From PZPK01 sp047628385 (GTDB taxonomy: Bacteria > Pseudomonadota > Gammaproteobacteria > Pseudomonadales > Oleiphilaceae), in the NCBI GenBank assembly GCA_047628385.1, contig JBLHVH010000021.1, positions 1 to 26,732 on the forward strand: a stretch of DNA of 26,732 nucleotides, in the 5' to 3' direction. A model generated the notes under the pieces. It searched no databases. It was not told the origin of the DNA and worked only from the letters and a program-made list of their open reading frames with translations. Of the stretch, positions 8,731 through 18,034 are shown piece by piece (positions within the stretch are counted from its first letter, which is position 1; the number at the start of each line of letters is the position of its first letter). The position numbers were made by a program, and so were the translations under genes.

Positions 8731-11478
8731 CTAGGCACCCAAAGAGCCCAATAAGTCATTTGCTTCTGTTTTCTGCGCCTCAGATCCCTCTTTCGCAACT
8801 TCCTCCAAAATATCTTTAGCACCATCAACATCTCCCATATCAATATAGGCTCGCGCTAAGTCCAATTTAGTCGATGCTTCATCCGTACCATCTAAGAAAT
8901 CGAAATCATCTGTATCACCAAGCCCGTCTACTAATTCATCATTACCACTAAAGGCTTCTACCGCTTCATCTAAAATTTCATCGCTAACGGCATCTTCTAA
9001 AGGCTCTTTAGACAACGAAAGCGCTGATTCTAACGACAAGTTTGCGTATTCAGATAAGTCTAACTCAGCAGATAAATCATTAGAGAGCTCTATTTCAGTT
9101 TCTTGGTTAAGTTCACCCGATAGATCAACATCATCAAGATCAATATCCAATATATCAGCACTTCCTGATAAAGGCGCTGCAAGTTCATCATCCAATAAAC
9201 TACCACTATCGATCTCCTGAAGCAGTGTTGTATCATCAAGATCATCTGCCTCAAGTTCTAAATCAGCGGCATCAAATTCCAAGTCATCAACTTCAGCCGC
9301 CAACAATTCGTCTTCTTGAGCAAGATCTAAATCGACATCTAAATCTAATTCAAGCTCATCTGAACTAAAGTCAACACCTAAATCCACTTCACTCGTTTCA
9401 TCAACACTGTCAAAATCAAATGATTTAGTATCATTTTCTAGCGCTTCAGCTTCAGTTTCAAGCACTGCGCCATGGTCGTATTTAGACTCTAACGCTTCCT
9501 CAAGTTGACGAGATTCAGCAAGCTCTTGCTCTTTGTCTTCAAGTGAAACGAGTTCATTTTCTAATAGCTCCGCTCTAATCTGAGTCGCGTCTTCGATTGC
9601 ACTCACATCCTGAATTGCCTCTAGCTCACTAAACTGTCTATTAAATGCCTCGGTATCATTACTATCTTTATATACTTCCAACAGCTTTAACCGGTAATCA
9701 GTTCGGACAGGATCTGCTGAAACAGCATTCTCTAAAATATTTGCAGCCTGATCTAAACGGCCATACGCGATATAAACATCGGCTTCGGCGATAACATCTT
9801 CAGATTCGTCTTCTTCCTCATGCGAATCAAAATCCGAACCATGACCTTCACCAAGTGAAAAATCATTATCAACCAGTTCACTTTCATCGCTGGCAGCAAG
9901 GCTATTCATTTCATCTAGATTTGCATCAAATTCTTGAGATTCACCTCCATTTGTTTCAAAAAAGTCCTCTTCATGATCTTCACTCTCATCGTCTACGTTC
10001 TGCGCGTAATACTCTTCTTCTTTTAAAGCATTATTACGTGAAACCATCCAAAGTACTGCAAGTAAAACAATCACACCAATAACAAGAAGACCTAGATACA
10101 AAGGATTACCAAGCACCATTTCAACTATATTTTGAGTCTTTTCCGGTGCACGGCTAGAAACTGACGCCACTACTTCTTTAACTTCTTCAACCTCAGCTTT
10201 AACTTTATCAGCCACTATAACCGGCCCAACACTTTCTGCTTGGTCTGAAGCAGGTTTGTCAATAGCCGCTTGATCAGCATTTTTTTGAACAGCGACCTCA
10301 GCATTATCATCAAGTTCAGCAAGTTCATTCGCTCTCATTTGCCCTTGAATATTAGCAAGTTGATCATTTTTAAGCGCTAGAATCCGTTGAAGTGTTTGTA
10401 ATTGCTCTTCAAGATCCGTTACTCGACCATTGAGTTCCGTATTTTCCAAATTCGATTTATCTAATTTCTCGAGGGCAAGCATCATCTCTTCGTTTGATTC
10501 AGCCCGGCCATTTCCTGCTTGCAAAGATGAACCAGAGTTTGCTGTATTGGAGGCATTCGCTTGGTTGCTTGCAACCACCAGCTTAAGCTCATCTGCATTC
10601 GAGCCCGAAGCTTGACTAGCTTTTGGGGGTGATTGTTTAGCAGTTGATGCAACCGATCGCGTACGTTTTGGCCTAATGGCTTCATTTTGAGCAATCACCT
10701 CTACAATCGCTTGGTTACTCGTTCTTTCTTTCACTTGCTCAAGTGTAGGAAGCCTTAATACCTGACCTGCTTTTAATTTATTTATGTTTTGATCAACAAA
10801 TGCTTTCGGATTTAAATCTTGAATCGACAACATAACCTGCTGCGGTGTAACACTGCGATCTGGGCGTGCTTTAACGGCTATTTCCCACAAAGTATCTTTA
10901 GCATTTGTTGCACCATAAGTTCCTCCAGTCTGACCGGAAGCGTTAACCGCAACGACTGAAGATTTTGTTGACCCTGTGACATTTAATTGATCACCTGAAC
11001 TTAATTTCTTAGCCGACGCCATATCATCAGCACGCTGACTAGACAAAGGTGTTTGCACTGGCGACGCTTTTTCTTTGCTATACAAGGGCGGGTCAATCAG
11101 TAGCGCATATTCTCGTAGTAACCGGCCACTAGGCCAAATAACTTCTACAAGAAAATTTAAAAAAGGCTCTCTGACTGGTTTAGTCGTCGTTAATACAACC
11201 GCCAAGTTACCTTTTTCATTTTCAATCACTTCAAAACGAAGGTCTGATAAAAAATAGACTCTATCTACTTTTGCCCTCAGAAACTCTTCTCTCGTTGCAA
11301 GCCCTGGTAGAATTTCATCTATACCAAGCTCACCAATACTTACTAATTCGATTTCAGCCGTTAACGGCTGATTAAGCGAAGATTTAACTGTCGCCTCACC
11401 CAGACCTAATGCATGAACTAACCCAGTAGAACATACACCGAGCAGTGAGAGAGCAAAGACAAGCTTGCGTATCATCAC
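8731..11478 (-). CDS. fimV: FimV/HubP-type polar peptidoglycan-binding protein
   Basis: A large inner-membrane protein. FimV promotes type IV pilus secretin assembly and twitching in Pseudomonas, and HubP is a polar organiser in Vibrio. A signal peptide covers about residues 1-24 (LVFALSLLGVCSTGLVHALG), followed by the FimV N-terminal domain (LNQPLTAEIEL). A LysM-like segment lies near 190-245 (KDTLWEIA, then KLKAGQVLRLP). A coiled coil spans about 335-380, and a membrane segment about 460-480 (LYLGLLVIGVIVLLAVLW). A very acidic Asp/Glu/Leu-rich cytoplasmic region follows, with a TPR-like part near 565-620. The FimV C-terminal motif LARAYIDMGDVDGAKDILEEV closes the protein. At 915 residues it is close to Pseudomonas FimV. 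It lies upstream of truA as in pseudomonads. Confidence 0.93.
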   Translation of the reverse strand: MMIRKLVFALSLLGVCSTGLVHALGLGEATVKSSLNQPLTAEIELVSIGELGIDEILPGLATREEFLRAKVDRVYFLSDLRFEVIENEKGNLAVVLTTTKPVREPFLNFLVEVIWPSGRLLREYALLIDPPLYSKEKASPVQTPLSSQRADDMASAKKLSSGDQLNVTGSTKSSVVAVNASGQTGGTYGATNAKDTLWEIAVKARPDRSVTPQQVMLSIQDLNPKAFVDQNINKLKAGQVLRLPTLEQVKERTSNQAIVEVIAQNEAIRPKRTRSVASTAKQSPPKASQASGSNADELKLVVASNQANASNTANSGSSLQAGNGRAESNEEMMLALEKLDKSNLENTELNGRVTDLEEQLQTLQRILALKNDQLANIQGQMRANELAELDDNAEVAVQKNADQAAIDKPASDQAESVGPVIVADKVKAEVEEVKEVVASVSSRAPEKTQNIVEMVLGNPLYLGLLVIGVIVLLAVLWMVSRNNALKEEEYYAQNVDDESEDHEEDFFETNGGESQEFDANLDEMNSLAASDESELVDNDFSLGEGHGSDFDSHEEEDESEDVIAEADVYIAYGRLDQAANILENAVSADPVRTDYRLKLLEVYKDSNDTEAFNRQFSELEAIQDVSAIEDATQIRAELLENELVSLEDKEQELAESRQLEEALESKYDHGAVLETEAEALENDTKSFDFDSVDETSEVDLGVDFSSDELELDLDVDLDLAQEDELLAAEVDDLEFDAADLELEADDLDDTTLLQEIDSGSLLDDELAAPLSGSADILDIDLDDVDLSGELNQETEIELSNDLSAELDLSEYANLSLESALSLSKEPLEDAVSDEILDEAVEAFSGNDELVDGLGDTDDFDFLDGTDEASTKLDLARAYIDMGDVDGAKDILEEVAKEGSEAQKTEANDLLGSLGA

Positions 11479-11755
11479 TTTTTATCCTTTATCGTTTATT
11501 TTTTTAACACAAAAAACAGCATCTTCCATAAACCTAGCCCAAAATTGATTATTTTATGGACACAAGAGATTAAGAAACCGCCACATATGGTTGCTTTTAT
11601 TAATAAAAAACTTTCACAACTGTAATCAAAGTATTGATTAAACAACCCGATTTATCAACAAAACTTTATGTTTAGATTTGTTAAAGAAATAATTGCTTAT
11701 ACCCTGTCGTTGAATCAACAATTTGTTCACATACTTATTACCTTCAAAAATAGGG

Positions 11756-12181
11756 CTATTGATAAATAACCTCTGCTCTCATTGGCGCAATAATCGCAAG
11801 CAAACGGTTACGATCGCCTATAGAAATTTTTGCTACGTTTAATGCTCGAATCATTGCATCTGTCATCGCATTAAATTCTGCTTCAGATATATTCATTCCT
11901 TCATGCACAGGTCGCATTTCATCTCCCATGTAAGTACATGGGCCACCAGCAAGTACACAAATATGTTCTATTTGCTTCTCTCTAAACCGATCGATATCAG
12001 TATCCTCAAAATGATGTACCACTTCTTCTGTCTGACCGATTTCATAAATAAAAATATCTATTATTTTAGAAATACCCGCCTTACCACCTAAAGCAAGATA
12101 TAAACTATCATCTTGCTCAGGAAGTGACTGACAGGCCCCCAACATAGACACCAAAAAACTAGCTAACAAATACCGATACAT
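11756..12181 (-). CDS. Group 1 truncated haemoglobin-like lipoprotein
   Basis: A 141-residue protein. A type II signal peptide with lipobox LGAC places lipidation at Cys17. The rest fits the group 1 truncated haemoglobin fold: LYLALGGKAGISKIIDIFIY matches the family opening, HHFEDTDIDRFREKQIEHI the E-helix region, LAGGPCTYMG the following glycine turn, and RPVHEGMNI carries the likely proximal haem ligand H93. Members bind O2, NO or related ligands. An outer- or inner-membrane-anchored, extracytoplasmic form is less usual than the cytosolic type. The gene lies 44 bp after the DUF3034-type gene on the same strand, last in the cluster. Haem binding is inferred from the motif only. Confidence 0.8.
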   Translation of the reverse strand: MYRYLLASFLVSMLGACQSLPEQDDSLYLALGGKAGISKIIDIFIYEIGQTEEVVHHFEDTDIDRFREKQIEHICVLAGGPCTYMGDEMRPVHEGMNISEAEFNAMTDAMIRALNVAKISIGDRNRLLAIIAPMRAEVIYQ

Positions 12182-12225
12182 TTTTTAAACCCGTCAAAAT
12201 TAAGCATAAGTAAAAATTCACTTGA

Positions 12226-13074
12226 TCAATAAGCAATTTGTAGCGATAAATAACCGCCTGTTTGTTTCTTTCTACCGCCAATTCGACCCAGATCTACCAC
12301 AGCAAAACTTAATGCTGCTTTTTTATTCGGAATATATGTAACAAAAAGATCTTTCCAGTCATCTTCTTTAATCGCATTTAATTGATTCGGTTTTTGACGA
12401 TACTCTGCGCCCAACGCCCAGTGTCGCGTAACAAATATTACAGCACTCGCCTCAAGTAACCCTAGATAGCCGTCTTGCTTGTCTCCACCAAAGCCGAGTA
12501 AACCTAACTGATTAGCTTTGCTATAGCGCAACGTTGTGTTTAATACAAACGTTCGATGTAAGGGACCATCCAACCAAGCTTTAGTGACTGCAAGATAATA
12601 ATCTACCCCATGATCTTTTTTTGCGCCTAGAAACCGAATAGCATTAGAACTACTTGCATTTTTGTATTGAGCACCTAACGCCACTTGTGGCCAAGGTGTA
12701 TAAACAAGATCACCAAATAACCGAACTTTCATACCTAATACATTTTGGGCAAGCTGTACTGTTTTATCATCACTTCTAAATTCTTGGTGCGCGACAGATA
12801 CTTCAACTCGGTCACGGAAGGCATATGACACGCCATACGCCGACATTCGAAAATCATCTACACTAACGGCACTAAAGAAAGCTGAACCACTCACCTCATC
12901 TCTGGTACCAGATCCAGCTAACGTCGCCCAAGGTACAATTCCACCACCTCCACTGCCTTCAATTTGTGTTACACCAGAACTACCAACCAACTTACCTCCG
13001 GCAAAAACTCCACCAGACAACAGTATTAGCCAGTTAATCACTAATAGAATAAATAACTTTTGTAACATCACCAT
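12226..13074 (-). CDS. DUF3034 family outer-membrane-like protein
   Basis: A 282-residue exported protein of unknown function. A signal peptide covers about residues 1-25 (hydrophobic core LFILLVINWLILLSGGVFA). The mature part starts with GKLVGSSGVTQIEGSGGGG followed by IVPWATLAG, which I recognise as the opening of the DUF3034 family. The remainder alternates polar and hydrophobic residues in short strands and ends in an aromatic residue (LSLQIAY), as expected for an outer-membrane beta-barrel. That topology is inference. It begins 6 bp after the stop of the EAL gene, so the two are almost certainly co-transcribed and probably coupled. The internal part has no cysteine or catalytic motif that I recognise. 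Confidence 0.72.
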   Translation of the reverse strand: MVMLQKLFILLVINWLILLSGGVFAGGKLVGSSGVTQIEGSGGGGIVPWATLAGSGTRDEVSGSAFFSAVSVDDFRMSAYGVSYAFRDRVEVSVAHQEFRSDDKTVQLAQNVLGMKVRLFGDLVYTPWPQVALGAQYKNASSSNAIRFLGAKKDHGVDYYLAVTKAWLDGPLHRTFVLNTTLRYSKANQLGLLGFGGDKQDGYLGLLEASAVIFVTRHWALGAEYRQKPNQLNAIKEDDWKDLFVTYIPNKKAALSFAVVDLGRIGGRKKQTGGYLSLQIAY

Positions 13075-13080
13075 AAATTA

Positions 13081-15444
13081 CTATTTATCTACCTGATAGC
13101 TTGAATACCATCGTAAAAAGTCTGATGGTGCTTGCGGTTTACTAATAAAGTACCCTTGTAATTTATCACAACCATACGATTCGAGCAGATCCCAAGCAGC
13201 CTTGGTTTCAACACCTTCAGCCACAATCGTTAGCCCAATATTATGACCCATCTCAATGGTTGATCGAACAATCACCTGATCATCTTTATCCTGTTCTAAC
13301 TTCAACACAAATGACTTATCAATTTTAAGCTCATCAACCGGCATATTTTTTAACTGCCCTAACGATGAATAACCCGTACCATAATCATCAATAGCCAGCT
13401 TGATACCAGAATCTTTAAATCGATTCAATACACGCATCGCTTGTTCTGGCTCTTCAATAACAGCACTTTCGGTTACTTCTAAAATCAAATGCGTAGCAGG
13501 TACGTCATATTGAGCTAATAATTCATCAATATAATCAGGCAGATCATCATGCGCTAAGTCATAAGCAGATAAGTTGACGGCCATAGCGACATCCACACCA
13601 CTTTTTAACCAAGCACTTAACTCTTCTATCACAGTCTTTAATACCCAGCGCGTTAATACCGGCATCAAACCCGCTTGCTCAGCTAAACCAATAAACTCTT
13701 CAGGTGAAACAAACTTTAGCTCTTTATGAAACCATCGAATTAAGGCTTCAACCTGAGTAACTTTACGTAGGTGCAAGTCAACCTTAGGCTGATAAAACAT
13801 CACTAGATCATTATTTGAAATTGCCAATTTCAAATCATTTATCAAACGAATCCTATTTTGGTGCCTCGCATCACTACCTTGCTCGTAAAACTGAATCTCT
13901 CTCTTTTTTTGCTTAGCATCGTTTAAAGCGATTTCGGTTCGACGCAGAAGTTGCCCTGTTTTATCTCCGTCTAAGGGATAAATAGCCACCCCAACCCTTA
14001 ATGAAACGATGACTTCAAAATCATCAATAAAATAACTCTTACTTAGAGATTTAACCGAGCTTTCTACCAATGAAGAAAAATTCACATCACCCTGACTCTG
14101 AATCAATAAAAGGAATTCGTCCGCCCCTAATCGAGCACAAAAATTTACTCCTTTATTTATCTCCCCTAGACGCGTTGAAAATGCTTTTAAGAGACCATCC
14201 CCAGTCTGATAGCCAAAGGTGTCATTAATCTGTTTAAACCGGTTAATGTTCATGGCCATTAATGCAAAGCTCCCGTCAGTATCGTGACAAAAGCTAATTA
14301 ATTTTCTCATTTCTTGTGTTGCTAACATTCTATTAGGAAGGTTAGTAAGCGTATCGTGATAGGCTTGATGTAATATTTTTTCTTCGCGGTCTGCAATGCC
14401 TTTTTGCATTACATTAAAACTACTAGCCAGCACATTCACTTCATCTTTAATATTGTTAACCAAGGGCAAGTCAACACTATAATCACCACTACTAATTCGC
14501 TTTGCCGCATCCACTAAATTTTTTATCGGACGTGTTATGTTTCCTGATAGAAAGAACGCACCAATAAAAGAACCAATTAATGACAGAATCGCTACCAGTA
14601 AAATTTCTATTTTAAGCAAGTAAAAGTTATTACGTTCTTCACTCAATGATGCGCTTAAAACAGCGTTCACTTTATACTCAGGTGTGGCGACTATTGGTAC
14701 ATATAAAGAAAGATATTCATTCGGCCCAAGCTGCATACGCTTTAGTTTGTCTATGGCTTCAAAGCTTTTTAGATAATCAGATTGCATTCTTTCGTTTAAA
14801 ATACCGTCATGCGTTTCCTTTTGCATCGTCGAGATAACAAAATTGTCGTTAAAACTATCCACCCCTAAATAAGAAACCTCAAGATTTGTTAATGATTTCA
14901 ATTGATTCGCTAACGACTGATCAATTATAAAACCCATTGCAGCCCATGCAATAGGCCTAGGTGCTGATACTTGCAGCAACACTAACTGATAAGCTGTGCC
15001 ATCGACCATTGCCACCGTCATCAAACCATTATCTATCACAGCTTTAGGCAACAGGTGAACAAATGGAAAGCCTTTCGTTGACGATATCGAAGCATCTGTG
15101 CGCGCAATCAATTCACCATCTAAAGAAGCAAGCATCATTAAATCGGCACCTATTCTGGCACCATGGTTTTCGAGCACCGATAGAATTGTTCCTTGGTCAC
15201 CTTGTGCGACAGCACCTTTAAAGCCGAAATCTTCGGTTAGTAACTCCGCAGATCCAAATAATTGCTGACTACGATTCTGCATCAACTGCTCAAACACACG
15301 CCGCCCTATGTCTAGTTTATCGCTTGATTGTCGCTCTACACTAGCATTTGTAGCAAATAGTACAGCTGAAATGGTGGCCACTGACGATACAATCATCAAA
15401 CCCAGTATTAATCGGAGAATTTTGTTCCGTAAGCTTAGATTCAT
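13081..15444 (-). CDS. Membrane sensor with HAMP, degenerate GGDEF and EAL domains (c-di-GMP phosphodiesterase)
   Basis: A 787-residue inner-membrane protein. Membrane segments lie at about 7-31 and 276-300 and enclose a periplasmic double-CHASE or dCache-like sensor of about 240 residues. HAMP spans about 301-352 (GNITRPIKNLVDAAKRISSG). The GGDEF domain (about 357-520) has GADEF at 440-444 in place of GGDEF, so cyclase activity is doubtful and it may bind GTP only. The EAL domain (about 531-780) keeps EALIRW (566-571), MAVNLSA, ILEVTES, AIDDYGTGYSSL, ELKIDKSFV and AEGVE, the residues needed for metal binding and c-di-GMP hydrolysis. The most likely activity is therefore degradation. It begins 15 bp after the cupredoxin-like gene and ends 6 bp before the DUF3034 gene. 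Confidence 0.92.
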   Translation of the reverse strand: MNLSLRNKILRLILGLMIVSSVATISAVLFATNASVERQSSDKLDIGRRVFEQLMQNRSQQLFGSAELLTEDFGFKGAVAQGDQGTILSVLENHGARIGADLMMLASLDGELIARTDASISSTKGFPFVHLLPKAVIDNGLMTVAMVDGTAYQLVLLQVSAPRPIAWAAMGFIIDQSLANQLKSLTNLEVSYLGVDSFNDNFVISTMQKETHDGILNERMQSDYLKSFEAIDKLKRMQLGPNEYLSLYVPIVATPEYKVNAVLSASLSEERNNFYLLKIEILLVAILSLIGSFIGAFFLSGNITRPIKNLVDAAKRISSGDYSVDLPLVNNIKDEVNVLASSFNVMQKGIADREEKILHQAYHDTLTNLPNRMLATQEMRKLISFCHDTDGSFALMAMNINRFKQINDTFGYQTGDGLLKAFSTRLGEINKGVNFCARLGADEFLLLIQSQGDVNFSSLVESSVKSLSKSYFIDDFEVIVSLRVGVAIYPLDGDKTGQLLRRTEIALNDAKQKKREIQFYEQGSDARHQNRIRLINDLKLAISNNDLVMFYQPKVDLHLRKVTQVEALIRWFHKELKFVSPEEFIGLAEQAGLMPVLTRWVLKTVIEELSAWLKSGVDVAMAVNLSAYDLAHDDLPDYIDELLAQYDVPATHLILEVTESAVIEEPEQAMRVLNRFKDSGIKLAIDDYGTGYSSLGQLKNMPVDELKIDKSFVLKLEQDKDDQVIVRSTIEMGHNIGLTIVAEGVETKAAWDLLESYGCDKLQGYFISKPQAPSDFLRWYSSYQVDK

Positions 15445-15459
15445 AAATGTTATCTTTTA

Positions 15460-16092
15460 CTATTTGTAGTATTTTTTGAATTTATTTTTAAGCTTTATAA
15501 TCGGCTTTGGTGGTGTTAATAATAATGTAGTCTTAAAATTATTTTTCTCTAATTCGCTAAATTTTATCTGTTCTGGTTTCTCAAGACCCTTAACCCACGG
15601 ATGCCAAATAGCGACTTCTTTTGGCGCCCCCTCAAAAGAGACTTTGCCTGATTCATTTGAAACCTGAAAGTTAGACCAAGGTGATACAAAAATGTAACCG
15701 ATCATTGAATCATGAATATTACAACCTAAAACTACGATACCGTCTTGATCGAATTTTATTGGTTTTTTCGGATTATCTTTATATAGTTTTATTTGAAAAC
15801 TTTTGGGTTCAGAGAAAGAATAAACGTGATGACGAATGTTATCACTATTTGGAAATACGACCTCTCGTCCTTTTTCAACCGCCAACACCAGTGGTTTGAA
15901 CTGTCGCTTTACTTGATCCATAATAGCCGGCGCGGGATTTACTGCGTCAATACTACCTCCAGGAATACTAACCACAGCATTGGAAACAGGCGTCCCGTTT
16001 TGATCAATGACCTGCATCTCAAAAGCAAATACCGTGAAGGGCAGAAATGTCAGCAGCAGTAAGGTTTTTAATAAAAATAACTGAAGCAACAT
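15460..16092 (-). CDS. Secreted cupredoxin-like protein (MauL/methylamine-utilisation-like)
   Basis: A 210-residue exported protein with a signal peptide at about 1-23 (LLLLTFLPFTVFAF). It resembles proteins annotated as methylamine utilisation MauL-like, a cupredoxin-fold family. Conserved features are FPNSDNIRHHVYSFS (H88, H89) and a downstream C124-x2-H127-x2-M130 set in LGCNIHDSMIGYI. This matches a type 1 copper site made of one upstream His plus Cys, His and Met. No methylamine dehydrogenase genes lie nearby, so the mau name should not be taken as function. The C-terminus is lysine-rich. It is the first gene of the four-gene cluster, and a periplasmic partner role for the EAL sensor is an inference from position. 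Confidence 0.8.
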   Translation of the reverse strand: MLLQLFLLKTLLLLTFLPFTVFAFEMQVIDQNGTPVSNAVVSIPGGSIDAVNPAPAIMDQVKRQFKPLVLAVEKGREVVFPNSDNIRHHVYSFSEPKSFQIKLYKDNPKKPIKFDQDGIVVLGCNIHDSMIGYIFVSPWSNFQVSNESGKVSFEGAPKEVAIWHPWVKGLEKPEQIKFSELEKNNFKTTLLLTPPKPIIKLKNKFKKYYK

Positions 16093-16290
16093 ATACTCCT
16101 ACGTAATAAATTAGACCGACCTAAAGTTTATACCCATAAGTATAGGAAGAAATTTTACAACAGGAGCAGTATTTTTAACAAAGTCTGTCCTCAGACTAAA
16201 ATCAAGTCTAAGAACCAACAAATTTTGTCTCTCAAACTATAAATTCAACTCTTTTAATTACTACACGGTATTATTATAAAAGCACAGACT

Positions 16291-16716
16291 TTATAAAGAT
16301 TTAGAATATTTTCTTAAGCCTTTAGATATTCCACTTTGAAGCGCTGACTTAATTATACTTGAGGTAAATGGAATTTTAGATTCGAGTTTTATCACGTAAT
16401 CTAACTCTGTTTGATTGTTTTTCTCAGAAAACTTCAAGGTACCGACATGATTCTTAATCGGACTACCTTTTGTTATTTTATATTCGATAAATTCATTCTG
16501 AATAAAGTCTGTAATCGTTTCTTCAAAGGCAGGCAATGGCCCAATTTTAATCGTTCTAATAGAACCTTTACCATTCAAACCATCTTCACCATCTTGGATA
16601 CGCGTCATATTTATGCCGCATATCTCGCCAAATTTCTCATGGTTACTTAATATTCCAAATACCTGAGCAATGGGTGCATTAAATTTTTCATGTATTGTAA
16701 TTATTTTCAGACTCAT
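16291..16716 (-). CDS. SRPBCC (START-like) family protein
   Basis: A 141-residue soluble protein with the pattern of the SRPBCC/polyketide cyclase superfamily: an opening strand with a hydrophobic N-terminus (IITIHEKFNAPIAQVFGILSNHEKF), a central GSIRTIKIG and EETITDF, then FIEYKITKGSPIKNHVGTLKF and ELDYVIKLESKIP, with a C-terminal helix (SSIIKSALQSGISKGLRKY). This fold makes a lipid- or ligand-binding cavity; the ligand here is unknown. It is transcribed in the same direction as the cupredoxin cluster but 198 bp upstream, so it may be separate. It is divergent from the SDR gene across about 240 bp. Confidence 0.75.
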   Translation of the reverse strand: MSLKIITIHEKFNAPIAQVFGILSNHEKFGEICGINMTRIQDGEDGLNGKGSIRTIKIGPLPAFEETITDFIQNEFIEYKITKGSPIKNHVGTLKFSEKNNQTELDYVIKLESKIPFTSSIIKSALQSGISKGLRKYSKSL

Positions 16717-16960
16717 TATTATTTCCTATGTGTGGTCATTCTAATGTTTATTTTTGGTGCGTATTAAAGTTTAGGCTTTCATATCATTCGATACTATTTC
16801 AATAATTAGAGAGTACAACATTTCGTGACCAACAGTCACTACCCATTTTACAAACAGTTAAACACTTACTTTGTAAAATACTCATAGCACTTTGTGTTTA
16901 TATTCAATAAAATTCTATGTATTACCCCTTCTAACCACCCTATTAAATTGTGAGCCGCTT

Positions 16961-17722
16961 ATGTTTGACTACCAAACACCCGAAAACCTTCTTCAAGACA
17001 AAAAGATTTTGGTTACCGGCGCTGGTGCTGGCATTGGGCGAACAGCGGCAATCACGTTTGCAAAATATGGCGCTACCGTAATTTTGCTTGGACGAACGGT
17101 ATCAAAACTAGAAGCGGTATATGATGAAATAGAAGCTAATGGTGGTGCTAAGCCTGCAATCATTCCATTAAACATGGAAGGTGCTGCTGAGAAAGATTAT
17201 GACGATGTAGCGGTATCTATTGAAAATGCATTTGGAAAACTAGATGGTATATTGCATAACGCAGCCTTACTCGGTTCATTAACCACAATAGAGCAGTATG
17301 AAGTGCCTGTCTGGAACCAAATAATGCAAGTAAATGTCACAGCACCATTCATGATGACTAAAACACTTATTCCACTATTACGTTTATCCGAAGATGCCTC
17401 AATCATTTTTACATCCTCAAGCGTAGGCCGAAAAGGCAGAGCATTTTGGGGCGCTTATGCCGTTTCTAAATTTGCCAATGAAGGCATGATGCAAGTCTTA
17501 GCGGACGAACTTGATGACGAACAACATAATGTACGCGTAAACAGTATAAATCCTGGCGCAACAAGAACAAATATGCGAGCAAGTGCCTACCCTGCCGAAA
17601 ACCCTATCCATAATCCAACGCCAGAAGATATTATGCCGATTTATCTTTATTTGATGGGCGAAGCGAGTAAGGGCATTACAGGCCAAGCATTCGATGCGCA
17701 AAATATCACCCATACAACGTAA
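16961..17722 (+). CDS. YciK-like short-chain dehydrogenase/reductase
   Basis: An NAD(P)-dependent SDR of 253 residues, the length of E. coli YciK. The cofactor motif TGAGAGIG lies at about 20-27, the NNAG-like motif appears as HNAALLG, and the catalytic set is Ser in TSSSVG plus Tyr and Lys in YAVSK. SINPGATRTNMRA closes the active-site region. The start at 16961 (MFDYQTPENLLQDKKILVTGA) was chosen because it aligns with YciK-type N-termini; an in-frame ATG at 16892 would add 23 residues unlike the family. It is divergent from the SRPBCC gene and is the last gene before the decayed region. The substrate is unknown. Confidence 0.9.
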   Translation: MFDYQTPENLLQDKKILVTGAGAGIGRTAAITFAKYGATVILLGRTVSKLEAVYDEIEANGGAKPAIIPLNMEGAAEKDYDDVAVSIENAFGKLDGILHNAALLGSLTTIEQYEVPVWNQIMQVNVTAPFMMTKTLIPLLRLSEDASIIFTSSSVGRKGRAFWGAYAVSKFANEGMMQVLADELDDEQHNVRVNSINPGATRTNMRASAYPAENPIHNPTPEDIMPIYLYLMGEASKGITGQAFDAQNITHTT

Positions 17723-18006
17723 CCTATACAACCTTGAAATCACCTGGGGTAAAAAGAATTTACCGGCCCTTTCCCTATCTTGACTTAAACTTTATCTCGG
17801 GATAATTAGTCTACAAGCCCCCTCCTTTGTTACATGAAATGCTCTTGAGACGATAAGTTGGCTGCCATTTTTGACTATACTTTGGCCACCCCTCTTTTTT
17901 ATTTTAAATATATTGAATTCATTCAATGAATAGTCTTGATACAGAAAGACTTTAAGAAAAAAGCTTTATGATTCAGGATGACTCTGAAGTCGTCCTCTGC
18001 TTAAGC

Positions 18007-18034
18007 GGCTTGGTTTGCCACTAAACCGCCTTTT
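18007..18034 (+). terminator. Possible intrinsic terminator hairpin
   Basis: GGC-TT-GGTTT, loop GCCACT, AAACC-GCC, then TTTT. The stem is eight pairs with a two-base bulge and is followed by a short T-run on the plus strand. It lies 285 bp after the SDR gene and overlaps the distal end of repeat copy A, so it may belong to the repeat and not to a gene. Confidence 0.3.

Noticed and set aside
9855..11257. Open frames antisense or out of frame within fimV
   Set aside because: They result from the biased Asp/Glu-rich codon content of fimV; no ribosome sites or recognisable protein features.
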